A DNA stretch of 64,000 bases from Novosphingobium lindaniclasticum LE124 (GCF_000445125.1 NZ_ATHL01000046.1:21546-85545); one strand, 5' to 3'; shown: positions 53,319 to 62,617, numbered from the stretch's first letter. The notes: a model not told the origin generated them from the letters alone. Numbers and translations: made by a program.

Positions 53319-54331
53319 TCCGCTTCGAAGACCCTGCGTCTTTCGCGCAGGCGCTTGCCGAACTTCCCGAGCCCGATGCACCCGCTCTGGACGCAGCACG
53401 CGCCCGTCAGGCGGACCTGACCAAGCCTGCAGGTTCGCTCGGGCGGCTGGAGGACATCGCGGTGTTCATGGCCGGCTGGCAGAGGCGTGAACGGCCCCGC
53501 GCCGACCGCATTCGCGCCGCGATTTTCGCCGGGAACCACGGAGTGGCGACACGCGGCGTCAGCGCCTACCCGCCTGAAGTCACGGCGCAGATGGTCGCCA
53601 ATTTCCACGCGGGCGGGGCGGCGATCAATGCGCTGACGGCAGCTTGCGGAGCGGAGCTTGCCATCGTGGCGCTCGACCTCGACCGTCCGACCGGCGACAT
53701 CGCATGTCGGCCTGCCATGAGCGAAGCCGAGTGTCTCGCCGCGCTCAACGCCGGGGCTGCCGCTGTCTCGGATGAGAGCGATCTGGCTCTTCTGGGCGAA
53801 ATGGGCATCGGCAATACCACGCCCGCCGCCGCGTTGGCGGCACAGGTCTTCGGCGGATCGGCCCAGGACTGGGTGGGGCGCGGCACCGGACTGGACGAGG
53901 CCGGGCTGGCCCGCAAGGCGGAAGCCGTGACGGCGGCGCTGGCGCTGCACGGGCCATACTGCAATGGCGCCTTCGAGACCTTGCGCCGCCTGGGCGGGCG
54001 CGAGATCGCGGCCATGGCGGGCGCGGCTCTGGCGGCACGGCATCTCCGGGTGCCGGTCCTGCTGGACGGGTTCATCACATGCGCGGCCATGGCGCCGCTG
54101 CTGGCCGACAATCCCCGGTTCCTCGCCCACTGCCTTGCCGGGCACTGTTCGGCGGAAGCGGGGCATGTTCGGCTGCTCGAACGCTTCGGCCTCGATCCGC
54201 TGCTCCATCTCGGCATGCGATTGGGCGAAGGGTCGGGCGCTGCGGTCGCGGCACAGATCGTGCGCTCGGCCCTGGCTGCGCATGGAGGCATGGCGACTTT
54301 CGCGGAAGCGGCCGTGGCGGGCGCGGCGTGA
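53315..54331 (+). CDS. cobT: Nicotinate-nucleotide-dimethylbenzimidazole phosphoribosyltransferase
   Basis: Makes alpha-ribazole phosphate for the lower ligand. A 338-residue CobT with the phosphate/base-binding motifs FAGNHGVATRGVSAYP (~70-85), GEMGIGNTTPAAAL (~162-175) and the catalytic-Glu motif GMRLGEGSGAAVA (~304-316). It is coupled to DUF1636 and to the downstream phosphatase by overlaps. Length and motifs are normal. Confidence 0.96.
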   Translation: MIRFEDPASFAQALAELPEPDAPALDAARARQADLTKPAGSLGRLEDIAVFMAGWQRRERPRADRIRAAIFAGNHGVATRGVSAYPPEVTAQMVANFHAGGAAINALTAACGAELAIVALDLDRPTGDIACRPAMSEAECLAALNAGAAAVSDESDLALLGEMGIGNTTPAAALAAQVFGGSAQDWVGRGTGLDEAGLARKAEAVTAALALHGPYCNGAFETLRRLGGREIAAMAGAALAARHLRVPVLLDGFITCAAMAPLLADNPRFLAHCLAGHCSAEAGHVRLLERFGLDPLLHLGMRLGEGSGAAVAAQIVRSALAAHGGMATFAEAAVAGAA

Positions 54332-54909
54332 GCGGCATCCTTGTCCACCTGATGCGCCACGGGGCGCCGGAGGAGCCGGGCCTGCTCCTGGGTCACCGCG
54401 ACGATGTGCCGACGCCGGGCGGCGTGGCCGGCTGCGTGGCGCGTGCCTCGGACCTGGCGTTCGACCGGGTGATTTCCTCGGACTTGCGGCGTTCGAGCAT
54501 ACCGGCTGCCGAGATCGCCCAGCAGCGAGGTTTGCCGCACGACCTCGACCTGCGCTGGCGCGAGATCGATTTCGGCGCTTGGGACGGTCTGATGCCCGGG
54601 CAAATCGATCCGGCCGACCAGTCGCGGTTCTGGGACGATCCGGATGCATGTCCGCCTCCCGGCGGAGAGCGCTGGTCGCAGCTCCGCGCCCGCGTGGGCG
54701 AGGGATTGGCGCAGGTTCGGGAGGCCAGCCTGATCCTGTCGCATGGAGGAGCCATGCGCGCCGCGCTTTCGGTCGTGTTCGGGTTCGACCACCGGCAGGT
54801 CTGGGCCTTCGACCTGCCTTACGGCGCACTGGTCAGCCTGCGCATCTGGCCGGGCGACGGCGTGCCTGCCGGACAGATCCTCAGGCTCGACAGCGGCACG
54901 CCGACATGA
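54328..54909 (+). CDS. cobC: Histidine phosphatase (alpha-ribazole phosphatase CobC-like)
   Basis: A 193-residue phosphoglycerate-mutase-like phosphatase: LMRHGAPE with the active His (~9), SSDLRRS (~50-56), FGAWDG (~79-84) and ILSHGGAMRA (second His ~139). In this place it should remove phosphate from alpha-ribazole-5'-P or adenosylcobalamin-5'-P. GTG 54328 overlaps the cobT stop; TGA overlaps the cobS ATG. Note the name cobC is also used for the aminotransferase below. Confidence 0.9.
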   Translation: MSGILVHLMRHGAPEEPGLLLGHRDDVPTPGGVAGCVARASDLAFDRVISSDLRRSSIPAAEIAQQRGLPHDLDLRWREIDFGAWDGLMPGQIDPADQSRFWDDPDACPPPGGERWSQLRARVGEGLAQVREASLILSHGGAMRAALSVVFGFDHRQVWAFDLPYGALVSLRIWPGDGVPAGQILRLDSGTPT

Positions 54910-55619
54910 GGGGGCTGGTCCTCGCATTGCAGTTCCTGACCCGCCTCCCGCTTCCGGCCGTTCGCGCCGAACCGGAGGATTTCGCACGGTCGATGCGCTG
55001 GTTTCCGGCGGCTGGAGTGGCTGTCGGCGGCGCCGTGGCGGGGGCTTGGTGGCTCGGCGACCTGCTCGGTGACCGTTGGCTGGCGGCGCTGTTCGCGCTT
55101 GCCGCCTGGATCGCGATCACCGGCGGACTGCACCTGGACGGTCTGGGTGACGTGGCCGATGGCGCAGGCGCAGCGCACAAGGACCGGGCGCGGCTTTCGG
55201 CGGTGATGGCCGACCCGCATGTCGGGAGCTTCGCGGTCGTGGCGATCGTGCTGCACGTCCTGGCGAAGCTGGTCCTGCTCCACGCGCTGGTGCCCAGCCA
55301 AATCTGGGGACTGCTGCTCGCCCCGCCGCTGGCCCGGATCGCGCCGCTGTTCTGGACCTTGGCCCTGCCGCCGCTTCATGAAGGATTGGCCAGCCGGTTC
55401 CGCAGCACCGTAAGCTGGGTGCATTCGGCCGGATGGAGCATCGTCGCGGCTGCCGCCAGCCTGTTCGCGGCGCCGCCGCTGCTGGCCGTGTTCCTGATAG
55501 TTCCGGCATGGGCCTACTGGTTGAAGCGCAAGATCGGCGGCATTTCGGGCGACGGGCACGGTGCCGGTATCGAAGTGACCGAGACGCTGCTGCTGCTGGC
55601 GCTGGTGGTCGGCCGATGA
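54906..55619 (+). CDS. cobS: Adenosylcobinamide-GDP ribazoletransferase (cobalamin synthase)
   Basis: Joins alpha-ribazole to adenosylcobinamide-GDP, the last step. A 237-residue integral membrane protein with about six membrane segments; motifs FLTRLPLP (~10-17), GGLHLDGLGDVADG (~74-87), DPHVGSFAV (~102-110) and GDGHGAGIEVTE (~214-225). ATG overlaps the phosphatase stop and TGA overlaps the next ATG. Confidence 0.96.
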   Translation: MRGLVLALQFLTRLPLPAVRAEPEDFARSMRWFPAAGVAVGGAVAGAWWLGDLLGDRWLAALFALAAWIAITGGLHLDGLGDVADGAGAAHKDRARLSAVMADPHVGSFAVVAIVLHVLAKLVLLHALVPSQIWGLLLAPPLARIAPLFWTLALPPLHEGLASRFRSTVSWVHSAGWSIVAAAASLFAAPPLLAVFLIVPAWAYWLKRKIGGISGDGHGAGIEVTETLLLLALVVGR

Positions 55620-56593
55620 GCGCGGCATTCCTCTTTCATGGCGGCCGGGTGGGCGAGGCTGCGCGTGCCTATGGCGGCGCGCCGGAGGACTGGCTGGATC
55701 TTTCGACCGGCCTGAATCCCAAACCCTGGCCCGTGCCGCAGCATCAGCCGATCGACTGGACCGCCTTGCCCGATCCCGACGCTCTTGCCGGGCTGGAGGC
55801 GGCCGCCGCCCGTCACTTCGGGGTTGCGCCCGCAATGTGCTGCGCCGTACCCGGGACCGAAACGGCGCTGCGCCTGCTGGCCAGGGCGCTCGACCTGCCG
55901 GGACGCTCGCTGGTTCCCGCCTACCGCACGCACCGTGAGGCGTTCTTTCCCTCCCGGCCGGCCCTGTTCGGCGAGCAGCCCAAGGCGAAAGAAGTCTTCA
56001 TTATCGCCAATCCGAACAACCCCGACGGCGTCCTGCGCGATCCCGATGCCGTGATCGAATGGGCAAAGCGGATCGATGCCGACGGCGGCTTCCTGATCGT
56101 CGACGAGGCGTTTTCGGATTGCCATCCCGAAGCGAGCGTGGCCCATGCCGTCGCCTCGGGGGTTCGGCTGATCGTGCTGCGCTCTTTCGGCAAGTTCTTC
56201 GGGCTGGCGGGGCTGCGGCTCGGCTTCGTGCTGGGGCCGCCGGCGCTCATGCTGCTGCTGCGGCAGATGCTGGGAAGCTGGCCGGTCCACGCGGCGGCAC
56301 TCTCGCTGGGCACGACGGCCTATGCCGACGAGGACTGGATCGTCCGCACGCGCGAAGACCTGCCCGTCCGCGCCGCGAAACTCGACAAGGTCCTGCGCCG
56401 CCATGGTCTGTCGCCCGAGGGGGAATGCCCCTTGTTCCGGCTCGTCACCGGCTGCGAAGGGCAGGCGCTGTTCGAGCAACTGGCGCGCGCGCGAATCCTG
56501 GTGAGACCCTTTGCCGAGCGTGCCGACTGGCTGCGCTTCGGCGTCCCCGCCGACCCTGCCGCCCTGCGCCGTCTGGACGAGGCGCTGGCATGA
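55616..56593 (+). CDS. cobD: Threonine-phosphate decarboxylase-like aminotransferase
   Basis: A PLP enzyme making (R)-1-amino-2-propanol phosphate for the nucleotide loop. A 325-residue class I/II fold: DLSTGLNPKPWP (~28-39), IANPNNPDG (~123-131), VDEAFSD (~160-166) and the PLP-lysine motif RSFGKFFGLAGLRLG (Lys ~197). It is the gene called cobC in Pseudomonas and cobD in Salmonella. ATG 55616 overlaps the cobS stop. The next gene, cbiB, starts 13 bases later. Confidence 0.92.
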   Translation: MSAAFLFHGGRVGEAARAYGGAPEDWLDLSTGLNPKPWPVPQHQPIDWTALPDPDALAGLEAAAARHFGVAPAMCCAVPGTETALRLLARALDLPGRSLVPAYRTHREAFFPSRPALFGEQPKAKEVFIIANPNNPDGVLRDPDAVIEWAKRIDADGGFLIVDEAFSDCHPEASVAHAVASGVRLIVLRSFGKFFGLAGLRLGFVLGPPALMLLLRQMLGSWPVHAAALSLGTTAYADEDWIVRTREDLPVRAAKLDKVLRRHGLSPEGECPLFRLVTGCEGQALFEQLARARILVRPFAERADWLRFGVPADPAALRRLDEALA

Positions 56594-56606
56594 TCGAGGC
56601 GCCGAC

Positions 56607-57569
56607 ATGATCGCGCCCGTGGCGTTCGCCGCCATGGCGCTGGAAGGCGCCCTCGGCTGGCCGGCCAGGCTCCACGGTCTGGTCGGCCACCCGGTGGGTC
56701 TGTTCGCCAGGGTGATCTCCGGCAGCGAGCGCAAGCTCAATCGCGCCGAATGGTCGGATATGGCGAGGCGGGTCGCCGGTCTCCTGGCGATGCTTGCGCT
56801 CATCGCGGCCGTATCGGCCAGCATCGCCGTGGCGGTTTGGCTGGTGCGGGGCATGGCGGGGCCATGGGCCTGGCTCATCCTGGCCGTGCTGGCATGGCCG
56901 GCGCTGGCGGCGCGCAGTCTGGACGATCACGTTCGCCCGGTCCTCGCTGCGCTGGAGCGGGCCGATCTGGGCCAGGCGCGCGAGGCGGTCGGCATGATCG
57001 TCGGTCGCGACACGGCAAGGCTCGACGAGGCGGGCGTGGTCCGCGCCGCGATCGAGAGCCTGGCCGAGAGCTTTTGCGACGGCGTCGTCGCCCCCCTGTT
57101 CTGGCTCCTGCTTGGCGGGTTGCCGGGAGCCTGGGCCTACAAGGCGATCAACACGGCGGACAGCCTGGTCGGCCATCCCGAGGAGCCGCTGCGGGCTTAT
57201 GGCTGGGCGGCGGCGCGGATCGACGATCTGGCGAATCTGGTCCCCGCGCGATTGGCGGGCGCGCTGCTTTGCCTGGCCGGAGGAAGCGGCTGCACCAGGG
57301 GCGTGGCCGTGATGCTGCGCGATCATGCCCGCCACGCCTCGCCCAATGCGGGATGGCCCGAGGCGGCGATGGCGGGCGTGCTCGGCGTGCGCCTCGCCGG
57401 GCCCATCGTCTACGACGGAGCCCTTGCCGCCAAGCCGTGGATCGGAGAGGAGGGCCGCGTGGCGGGGGTGGCGGACTTGCGGAGGGCTCTGGCGATCTAC
57501 CGCCGGGCCTGCGTTCTCCTCGCGCTCGTTGCACTTGGCCTGGAAGCGGGGGTAGCATGGCTGGCTTGA
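56607..57569 (+). CDS. cbiB: Adenosylcobinamide-phosphate synthase (CbiB/CobD)
   Basis: Attaches aminopropanol phosphate to adenosylcobyric acid. A 320-residue membrane protein with HPVGLFARVISG (~28-39), RSLDDHVRPV (~92-101), VRAAIESLAESFCDGVVAPL (~140-159), YKAINTADSLVGHP and a C-terminal RHASPNAGWPEA (~247-258). Several membrane helices. The gene overlaps cobQ by 13 bases. The symbol cobD is used in alphaproteobacteria; cbiB is used here to avoid confusion with the decarboxylase. Confidence 0.95.
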   Translation: MIAPVAFAAMALEGALGWPARLHGLVGHPVGLFARVISGSERKLNRAEWSDMARRVAGLLAMLALIAAVSASIAVAVWLVRGMAGPWAWLILAVLAWPALAARSLDDHVRPVLAALERADLGQAREAVGMIVGRDTARLDEAGVVRAAIESLAESFCDGVVAPLFWLLLGGLPGAWAYKAINTADSLVGHPEEPLRAYGWAAARIDDLANLVPARLAGALLCLAGGSGCTRGVAVMLRDHARHASPNAGWPEAAMAGVLGVRLAGPIVYDGALAAKPWIGEEGRVAGVADLRRALAIYRRACVLLALVALGLEAGVAWLA

Positions 57570-59011
57570 TGTTGCAGGGAACCGGCTCGGACGTCGGCAA
57601 GTCGGTGCTGGTGGCGGGGCTTTGCCGAGCCCTGAGCCATCGCGGGTTGAAGGTGCTCCCCTTCAAGCCCCAGAACATGTCGAACAATGCAGCGGTGACG
57701 CCGGAAGGCGGCGAGATCGGCCGGGCTCAGGCGCTGCAGGCACTGGCAGCGCGAGCCCCGCTTCATGTCGACATGAACCCCGTGCTGCTGAAGCCCCAGG
57801 CCGACCGCACCTCGCAGCTGGTGGTGCATGGTCAGGTGCGGGGCACGCTCGGCAGCGCAAATTTCCGTGAGGCGCGCCGCACTCTGCTGCCGGAAGTGAT
57901 GGCCAGCTATCGGCGGTTGGAAGATCGCTGCGATCTCGTGGTGGTCGAAGGGGCGGGCTCTCCCGCCGAGATCAACTTGCGCGCCGGGGACATCGCCAAC
58001 ATGGGCTTCGCGCGTGAGGCCGGGGTGCCGGTCGTGCTCGTGGGCGACATCGACCGGGGCGGCGTCATCGCTGCCGTAGCGGGGACGCGCGCAGTGATCG
58101 ATCCCGAGGATGCGGCGATGATCCGGGGCTTTCTCATCAACAAGTTTCGCGGCGATCCGGCTCTCTTCGCCGATGGCTATGCGGCCATCGCGCGCCTTTC
58201 GGGTTGGCGCGGCTACGGGGTCATGCCCTGGGCGAGCGCGGTCGGACGGCTGCCGAGCGAGGATGCGGTCGTGCTGGAGCGCGGACTGGGAGGTGGAAGC
58301 GGCAAGCTGCTGGTGGCGTGCCCGATCCTGCCGCGCATCGCCAATTTCGACGATCTCGACCCGCTGCGGCAGGAATCCGGCGTCGAGGTGGCGATGATCC
58401 CGCCGGGGACGCCGATCCCAAGCGAGGCGGCGCTGATCGTGCTGCCCGGTTCCAAGGCGACCAGGGCGGACATGGCCTTTCTCCGCGCCGAGGGCTGGGA
58501 CATCGACGTGCTGGCCCATCGTCGGCGCGGCGGCCTGATCCTGGGCATCTGCGGGGGATACCAGATGCTGGGCCGCTCGATCGCCGATCCACTCGGCATC
58601 GAGGGCGCCCCGGGCGAGATCGCCGGACTGGGATTGCTCGACGTGACGACGGTGCTGGGGACACGCAAGGCGCTGCGCGAGGTCGCCGGCACGGCGCTGG
58701 GAGCGGAACTGGCCGGCTACGAGATGCACATGGGCGTCACCCGGCGCGGCGATGCGGCGCCGTTCGCCATGCTCGGCGGTGACCGGCCCGATGGAGCGGT
58801 GGACGCTTCGGGCAAGGTCATGGGCACCTATTGCCACGGGCTGCTGGCATCCACCGGCCTGCGCGCCGAACTCCTCGCGCGCCTGGGCGGGAACAGCGAT
58901 GGGCTCGACCATCATGCCGGTGTCGACGCCGCGCTCGACGAGCTTGCCGCCGACATGGAGCGACATCTCGATATCGACGGCCTGCTGGCCCTCACGGAGT
59001 ACCGCGGATGA
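57557..59011 (+). CDS. cobQ: Cobyric acid synthase
   Basis: Adds four amide groups to adenosylcobyrinic acid a,c-diamide. A 484-residue protein: P-loop QGTGSDVGKSVLVAG (~7-21), LPFKPQNMSNNAAVT, VEGAGSPAEINLR (~132-144), VGDIDRGG, and the glutaminase half with LGICGGYQMLGRS (Cys ~333) and TYCHGLLAS (His ~425). ATG 57557 lies inside the end of cbiB; TGA overlaps cobU (ATGA). Confidence 0.96.
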   Translation: MAGLMLQGTGSDVGKSVLVAGLCRALSHRGLKVLPFKPQNMSNNAAVTPEGGEIGRAQALQALAARAPLHVDMNPVLLKPQADRTSQLVVHGQVRGTLGSANFREARRTLLPEVMASYRRLEDRCDLVVVEGAGSPAEINLRAGDIANMGFAREAGVPVVLVGDIDRGGVIAAVAGTRAVIDPEDAAMIRGFLINKFRGDPALFADGYAAIARLSGWRGYGVMPWASAVGRLPSEDAVVLERGLGGGSGKLLVACPILPRIANFDDLDPLRQESGVEVAMIPPGTPIPSEAALIVLPGSKATRADMAFLRAEGWDIDVLAHRRRGGLILGICGGYQMLGRSIADPLGIEGAPGEIAGLGLLDVTTVLGTRKALREVAGTALGAELAGYEMHMGVTRRGDAAPFAMLGGDRPDGAVDASGKVMGTYCHGLLASTGLRAELLARLGGNSDGLDHHAGVDAALDELAADMERHLDIDGLLALTEYRG

Positions 59012-59514
59012 CAAGCACACTCGTCCTGGGCGGAGCCCGCTCAGGCAAGAGCCGCCATGCGCAGGCGCTTGCGGAGGCGGTTCCGGGGCGGTTGGCCTAT
59101 ATCGCGACGGCGCAGGCGCTCGATGACGAGATGGAGGCGCGGATCGCCCGTCACCGCGAGGATCGCAGCCCGCGCTGGATGACGCTGGAGGCGCCGGTGC
59201 AGCTTGTCGAAGGGATCGGAAAAGCGGCAAGGGAGGCGGATGCCGTGCTCGTCGATTGCCTGACCTTGTGGCTGTCGAACCTGATGCTGGCGGACGCGGC
59301 CTTGCAAATCCACTTCGACGGGCTCTGCCGGGCGATCGCCGCCTGTCCGAAGCCGCTGGTCCTGGTGGCGAACGAAGTGGGGCTGGGGATCGTGCCGGAT
59401 ACGCCCCTGGGACGGCGGTTTCGCGATGAAGCGGGGCGGCTCAACCAGCAAGTGGCGGCGACGGTCGAGCGCGCCGTGTTCGTGGCGGCGGGATTGCCGC
59501 TGACGCTGAAGTAG
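59008..59514 (+). CDS. cobU: Adenosylcobinamide kinase/guanylyltransferase
   Basis: Phosphorylates adenosylcobinamide and forms the GDP adduct. A 168-residue protein with GGARSGKSRHA (~8-18), the GMP-accepting His in RIARHREDRSP (~50), VDCLTLWLSNL (~82-92) and NEVGLGIVPDTPLGRRFRDE (~113-132). Last gene of the cobalamin operon; called cobP in aerobic pathways. A bidirectional terminator follows within 15 bases. Confidence 0.96.
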   Translation: MTSTLVLGGARSGKSRHAQALAEAVPGRLAYIATAQALDDEMEARIARHREDRSPRWMTLEAPVQLVEGIGKAAREADAVLVDCLTLWLSNLMLADAALQIHFDGLCRAIAACPKPLVLVANEVGLGIVPDTPLGRRFRDEAGRLNQQVAATVERAVFVAAGLPLTLK

Positions 59515-59526
59515 CCGGCAAAAAGA

Positions 59527-59560
59527 AAAAGCCGCCCGGGACAGGACGGCTTTTTCTTGT
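59527..59560. terminator. Bidirectional terminator after cobU
   Basis: AAAAAGCCG (59527-59535) pairs with CGGCTTTTT (59548-59556), giving a stem with A-run and T-run on both sides. It ends the cobalamin operon and may also serve the convergent chemoreceptor gene. Confidence 0.85.
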
Positions 59561-59563
59561 TCG

Positions 59564-59660
59564 TCATCCCGGACCTGATCCGGGATCGCTGTCGGTATTG
59601 AGGCGCCATCCCGCGCGAGGCGCGACATGGCCAGCGGTCCCGGATCAGGTCCGGGACGGC
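59564..59660. repeat. Pair of inverted REP-like elements (REPIN-like)
   Basis: Two palindromes in opposite orientation: ATCCCGGA-CCTGA-TCCGGGAT at 59567-59587 and GTCCCGGA-TCAGG-TCCGGGAC at 59638-59658, about 50 bases apart. They share the core with the element at 29944-29974. Likely mobilised by a RAYT transposase elsewhere; none in the window. Confidence 0.72.
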
Positions 59661-59669
59661 GGTATGCGC

Positions 59670-61514
59670 TTAGAAATCCATCCAGTCGTCGGCGGTGGCG
59701 AGCGCCTTCATCGGCTTGCGGATCGCGGCAGGCTGGACGGCAGCGACCTTTGCAGTGGCGACCGGACGCGGCGCGGCGCGCAGGCCCTCGTTGCCGGTGC
59801 GGAACATCGCGGCGCGGTCCGAAAGCGAGGTCACTTCGCTGTTCAGGTTGCGCGCGGCGGCCGAGGTTTCCTCGACCATCGCGGCGTTCTGCTGCGTCGC
59901 CTGGTCCATGGTGCCGATCGTCGCGCTGATCTCGGTGATCGTCGAGGACTGCGCCTGGTTGTCGCTGGCGATGTTGCTCAGCAGCGAGTGCACTTCGGTG
60001 ACGTCGCCCGAGATGTTCTGCAAGGCGCCATCGACGCGCTGCACGGCTTCCACGGCGGTGCCGATGTCGGTCTGCGTGGCGGTCAGCTGCTCGCGGGCGC
60101 GCTTGGCTTCCTCTTCCGAGCGCATGGCAAGCGCCGAGACGAGGTCCGCCACGACGGCGAAACCGCGGCCGGCATCCCCTGCGCGGCCGGCCTCGACAGC
60201 GGCGTTCATGGCGAGAACGCGGGTCTGGAAGGCGATCTTGTCGAGGCCTTCGATCACCGAGTCGATGCCCTTGGCGCTTTCGGAGACGCGGCCCATGGCC
60301 TGCACCGCCTCGTCGGCGATCTCGCGGCCGGAACCGACCACCGTCATGGCGCCATCGGCGCGCTGCACAGTGCGACCGGCAGCGGCGGCGGTGGCGCGCA
60401 GGCGCTCGTCCATCTGGGTGATGGCGGCCGAGGTTTCCTCGAGGCTGGCGGCGTTGCTCTCGGTGCGACGCGCGAGGTCTTCCGAGGCCTGGGCGATTTC
60501 GCTGGAGCCGGTGCGGATGGCGACGGCGCTTTCGGCTACCGCGCCGATCAGTTCGCGCAAGGCGCTGACGGCCATGTTGAAGTTGTTCTTGAGTTCGCCG
60601 TAAGCCGGCGGGAACTCGGCGGTGATGTTCTGCGTGAGGTCGCCCTCGCTGATCGCCTGGAGGCTGGTGCGCAGGGTCGTGGTGACGACTTCCTGTTCCT
60701 TGGCGTGGGCGGCGTCGATCTCGGCGCGGGCGACGGCGGCGGCGCGGAACTGTTCGACGGCCTGAGCGATCTCGCCGATCTCATCGCCGCGCTCGCGGAA
60801 GGGCACGTCGGTCTTGCCGCCTTCGGCCAGAGTGGTGGTGACCTGGGCGATACGGCTCATCGGTGCGGCGACCGAGCGATTGATGAGCAGCCAGATGAAC
60901 ACGATCAGCGCCATGGCGGCCAGTGCCAGCGTCACGCAGAGGATCGTGGCGGTTTGGGCGGTCGCGGCACCATCTTCGGCCTTGCCGGCCACGCGCTTGC
61001 GAGTCAGTTCGATCAGCTTCTCAGTCTGCTCGATCATGTCGTGCGAGGCCTTCTTGCCCTCGGTCTTGATCATGGCCATGGCGGCATCGACATCGCCGGC
61101 GGTGCGCAGGGCGAAGATCCGGTCGTTCACTTCGGTCAGCGCGACCGCGCGGGTGCGCAGTTCGGCCACTTCGGGACCGAACGCCTCTTCGCCAATCAGC
61201 TTGTAGGCATCCACCGACTTCAGCAGTTCCTCGTCGCCTGCCTTCAGGCGATCGCGCAGGTTCTGGGCGTCGCTGGCGCTGGCGGCGTTGTAGTAGCTGT
61301 AGACGATGATCCGCAGTTCCTTGACGTTGCTGATCACGTCGGTGAGCGCGGACATGCCTGCCATGCCGCGCGAGACGTGCGATTCAGCGACGGCATTGAG
61401 TTCGCGCGTCGAAAGGAAACCGTTCAGGCCCACCACGGCGATCATCACGTTGATGATCGAAAAGGCCGCCCATAGCTTTTTGGGCAATCGCCAATTGTTA
61501 AAAAAATCAAGCAT
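59670..61514 (-). CDS. Methyl-accepting chemotaxis protein
   Basis: A 614-residue chemoreceptor. First TM near 12-30 ([20 protein letters not shown]), a helical periplasmic ligand domain (~35-195), second TM near 200-222, HAMP (~225-275), then a cytoplasmic signalling domain with paired methylation-type helices and the tip sequence [20 protein letters not shown]. The C-terminus ends [14 protein letters not shown], a possible CheR/CheB docking pentapeptide-like end (DDWMDF). ATG 61514 gives the standard TM start. Adjacent to flagellin, convergent with cobU. Confidence 0.93.
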   Translation of the reverse strand: MLDFFNNWRLPKKLWAAFSIINVMIAVVGLNGFLSTRELNAVAESHVSRGMAGMSALTDVISNVKELRIIVYSYYNAASASDAQNLRDRLKAGDEELLKSVDAYKLIGEEAFGPEVAELRTRAVALTEVNDRIFALRTAGDVDAAMAMIKTEGKKASHDMIEQTEKLIELTRKRVAGKAEDGAATAQTATILCVTLALAAMALIVFIWLLINRSVAAPMSRIAQVTTTLAEGGKTDVPFRERGDEIGEIAQAVEQFRAAAVARAEIDAAHAKEQEVVTTTLRTSLQAISEGDLTQNITAEFPPAYGELKNNFNMAVSALRELIGAVAESAVAIRTGSSEIAQASEDLARRTESNAASLEETSAAITQMDERLRATAAAAGRTVQRADGAMTVVGSGREIADEAVQAMGRVSESAKGIDSVIEGLDKIAFQTRVLAMNAAVEAGRAGDAGRGFAVVADLVSALAMRSEEEAKRAREQLTATQTDIGTAVEAVQRVDGALQNISGDVTEVHSLLSNIASDNQAQSSTITEISATIGTMDQATQQNAAMVEETSAAARNLNSEVTSLSDRAAMFRTGNEGLRAAPRPVATAKVAAVQPAAIRKPMKALATADDWMDF

Positions 61515-61655
61515 CAGTATTCCAGTTCCTGCTTGGGGGGTCGGCCCCGCCATGGGAGCGTCTTCTTCATTATAGCCCGGCGGGTGAATCGAGGGCGCGC
61601 GGCACCCGGAAATTCGTGGTGCAAGGCCGGTCGGGACTGCCCCGGAAAACGACAG

Positions 61656-61718
61656 AAGGCCGGGATGGCGAACCATCCCGGCCTTCCAGACGACCTGTCT
61701 CCCGGCGAACCGGGAGAC
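61656..61718 (-). terminator. Two tandem hairpins after the flagellin gene
   Basis: GTCTCCCGG-loop-CCGGGAGAC (61697-61718) and AAGGCCGGGATGG-loop-CCATCCCGGCCTT (61656-61685), both perfect and both with CGAA on the plus strand, which reads UUCG in the flagellin transcript. They lie 15 bases after the flagellin stop. Confidence 0.8.
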
Positions 61719-61732
61719 CATCGACCTTCCAA

Positions 61733-62617
61733 TTAACGGAAGAGCGACAGGATCGTCTGCGGCGCCTGGTTGGCGATCGACAGGGCCTGCGTGCCCAGCT
61801 GCGTCTGGACCTGAAGGGCCTGAAGCTTCGCCGATTCCTTGGCGAGGTCGGCATCGACGAGGTTACCGATACCGCTGGTCACCACGTCGGTCAGCTTGCT
61901 GTTGAACGACAGCTGGCCTTCGATCTGACGCGAAGCCGAGCCCAGCGCGCTGAGGCTGGTCTTGATCTCACCGAAGAAGGTGTTGAGCTTCCCGGTGAAG
62001 GCGTCAGCCGCCGTCTTGGCCGCGGTACCATCAGCTGCAGCGGCGATGGCATCGATGTCGGTGTCTGTGCCTGCTACGCCGAGAGCGGTGTCAGCCTTGG
62101 CGGTGAAGCCCTGGTTGTCAACTTTCAGCGTCTCAGTGCCCGAGATCGACTGAAGCGCGCTGACCTTACCGTTCGTAAGGGTGGCGGCAAGGCCATCGCC
62201 CTTCAGCAGGTTCGTACCGTTGAAGTCCGAACCGTCGATGATCGTGTTGATCTGCTTCTTCAGAGCGCTGAGGTCCTTGGCGATAGCCTTGCGGCTTTCG
62301 GCATCCAGACCCGCGTCCGAGGTTTCCAGAGTCTTCGACTTCATCTGGTTGACGAGATCGGAGATCTGCTCCGCACCGGCAACTGCGGTGTCGGTGACGC
62401 TCTTGGCGTTGTTGAGCGAGGAGGTAACCGCGCTCAGCTTGCCAAGGTCGCCGCGAAGCGTCTGAGCAACCGTGTACTTTGCCGAATCGTCCTTGGTCGA
62501 GGCAACGTTCAGGCCGGTGTTGATGCGGCTCTGGACAGTGCTCATGGACTTGTTGGTCGCGTTGAGGCTCTGGAGAGCGGCCATCGCGCCAGCATTGGTG
62601 TTAACCGAAAACGCCAT
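61733..62617 (-). CDS. fliC: Flagellin
   Basis: A 294-residue filament protein with conserved helical ends: N-terminal [20 protein letters not shown] and [20 protein letters not shown], and C-terminal [20 protein letters not shown] with the final LSLFR. The short variable middle (about 150-215) is Ala/Thr/Asp-rich, typical of small alphaproteobacterial flagellins. A leader of about 40 bases precedes a palindrome at 62659-62677. A GGAAG sits close upstream of the ATG. Flagellin glycosylation cannot be judged. Confidence 0.97.
   Translation of the reverse strand: MAFSVNTNAGAMAALQSLNATNKSMSTVQSRINTGLNVASTKDDSAKYTVAQTLRGDLGKLSAVTSSLNNAKSVTDTAVAGAEQISDLVNQMKSKTLETSDAGLDAESRKAIAKDLSALKKQINTIIDGSDFNGTNLLKGDGLAATLTNGKVSALQSISGTETLKVDNQGFTAKADTALGVAGTDTDIDAIAAAADGTAAKTAADAFTGKLNTFFGEIKTSLSALGSASRQIEGQLSFNSKLTDVVTSGIGNLVDADLAKESAKLQALQVQTQLGTQALSIANQAPQTILSLFR

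Noticed and set aside
59598..61475. Plus-strand open frame of about 625 codons
   Set aside because: Antisense of the chemoreceptor; its Gly/His-rich product has no domain and mirrors the codon pattern of the real gene.
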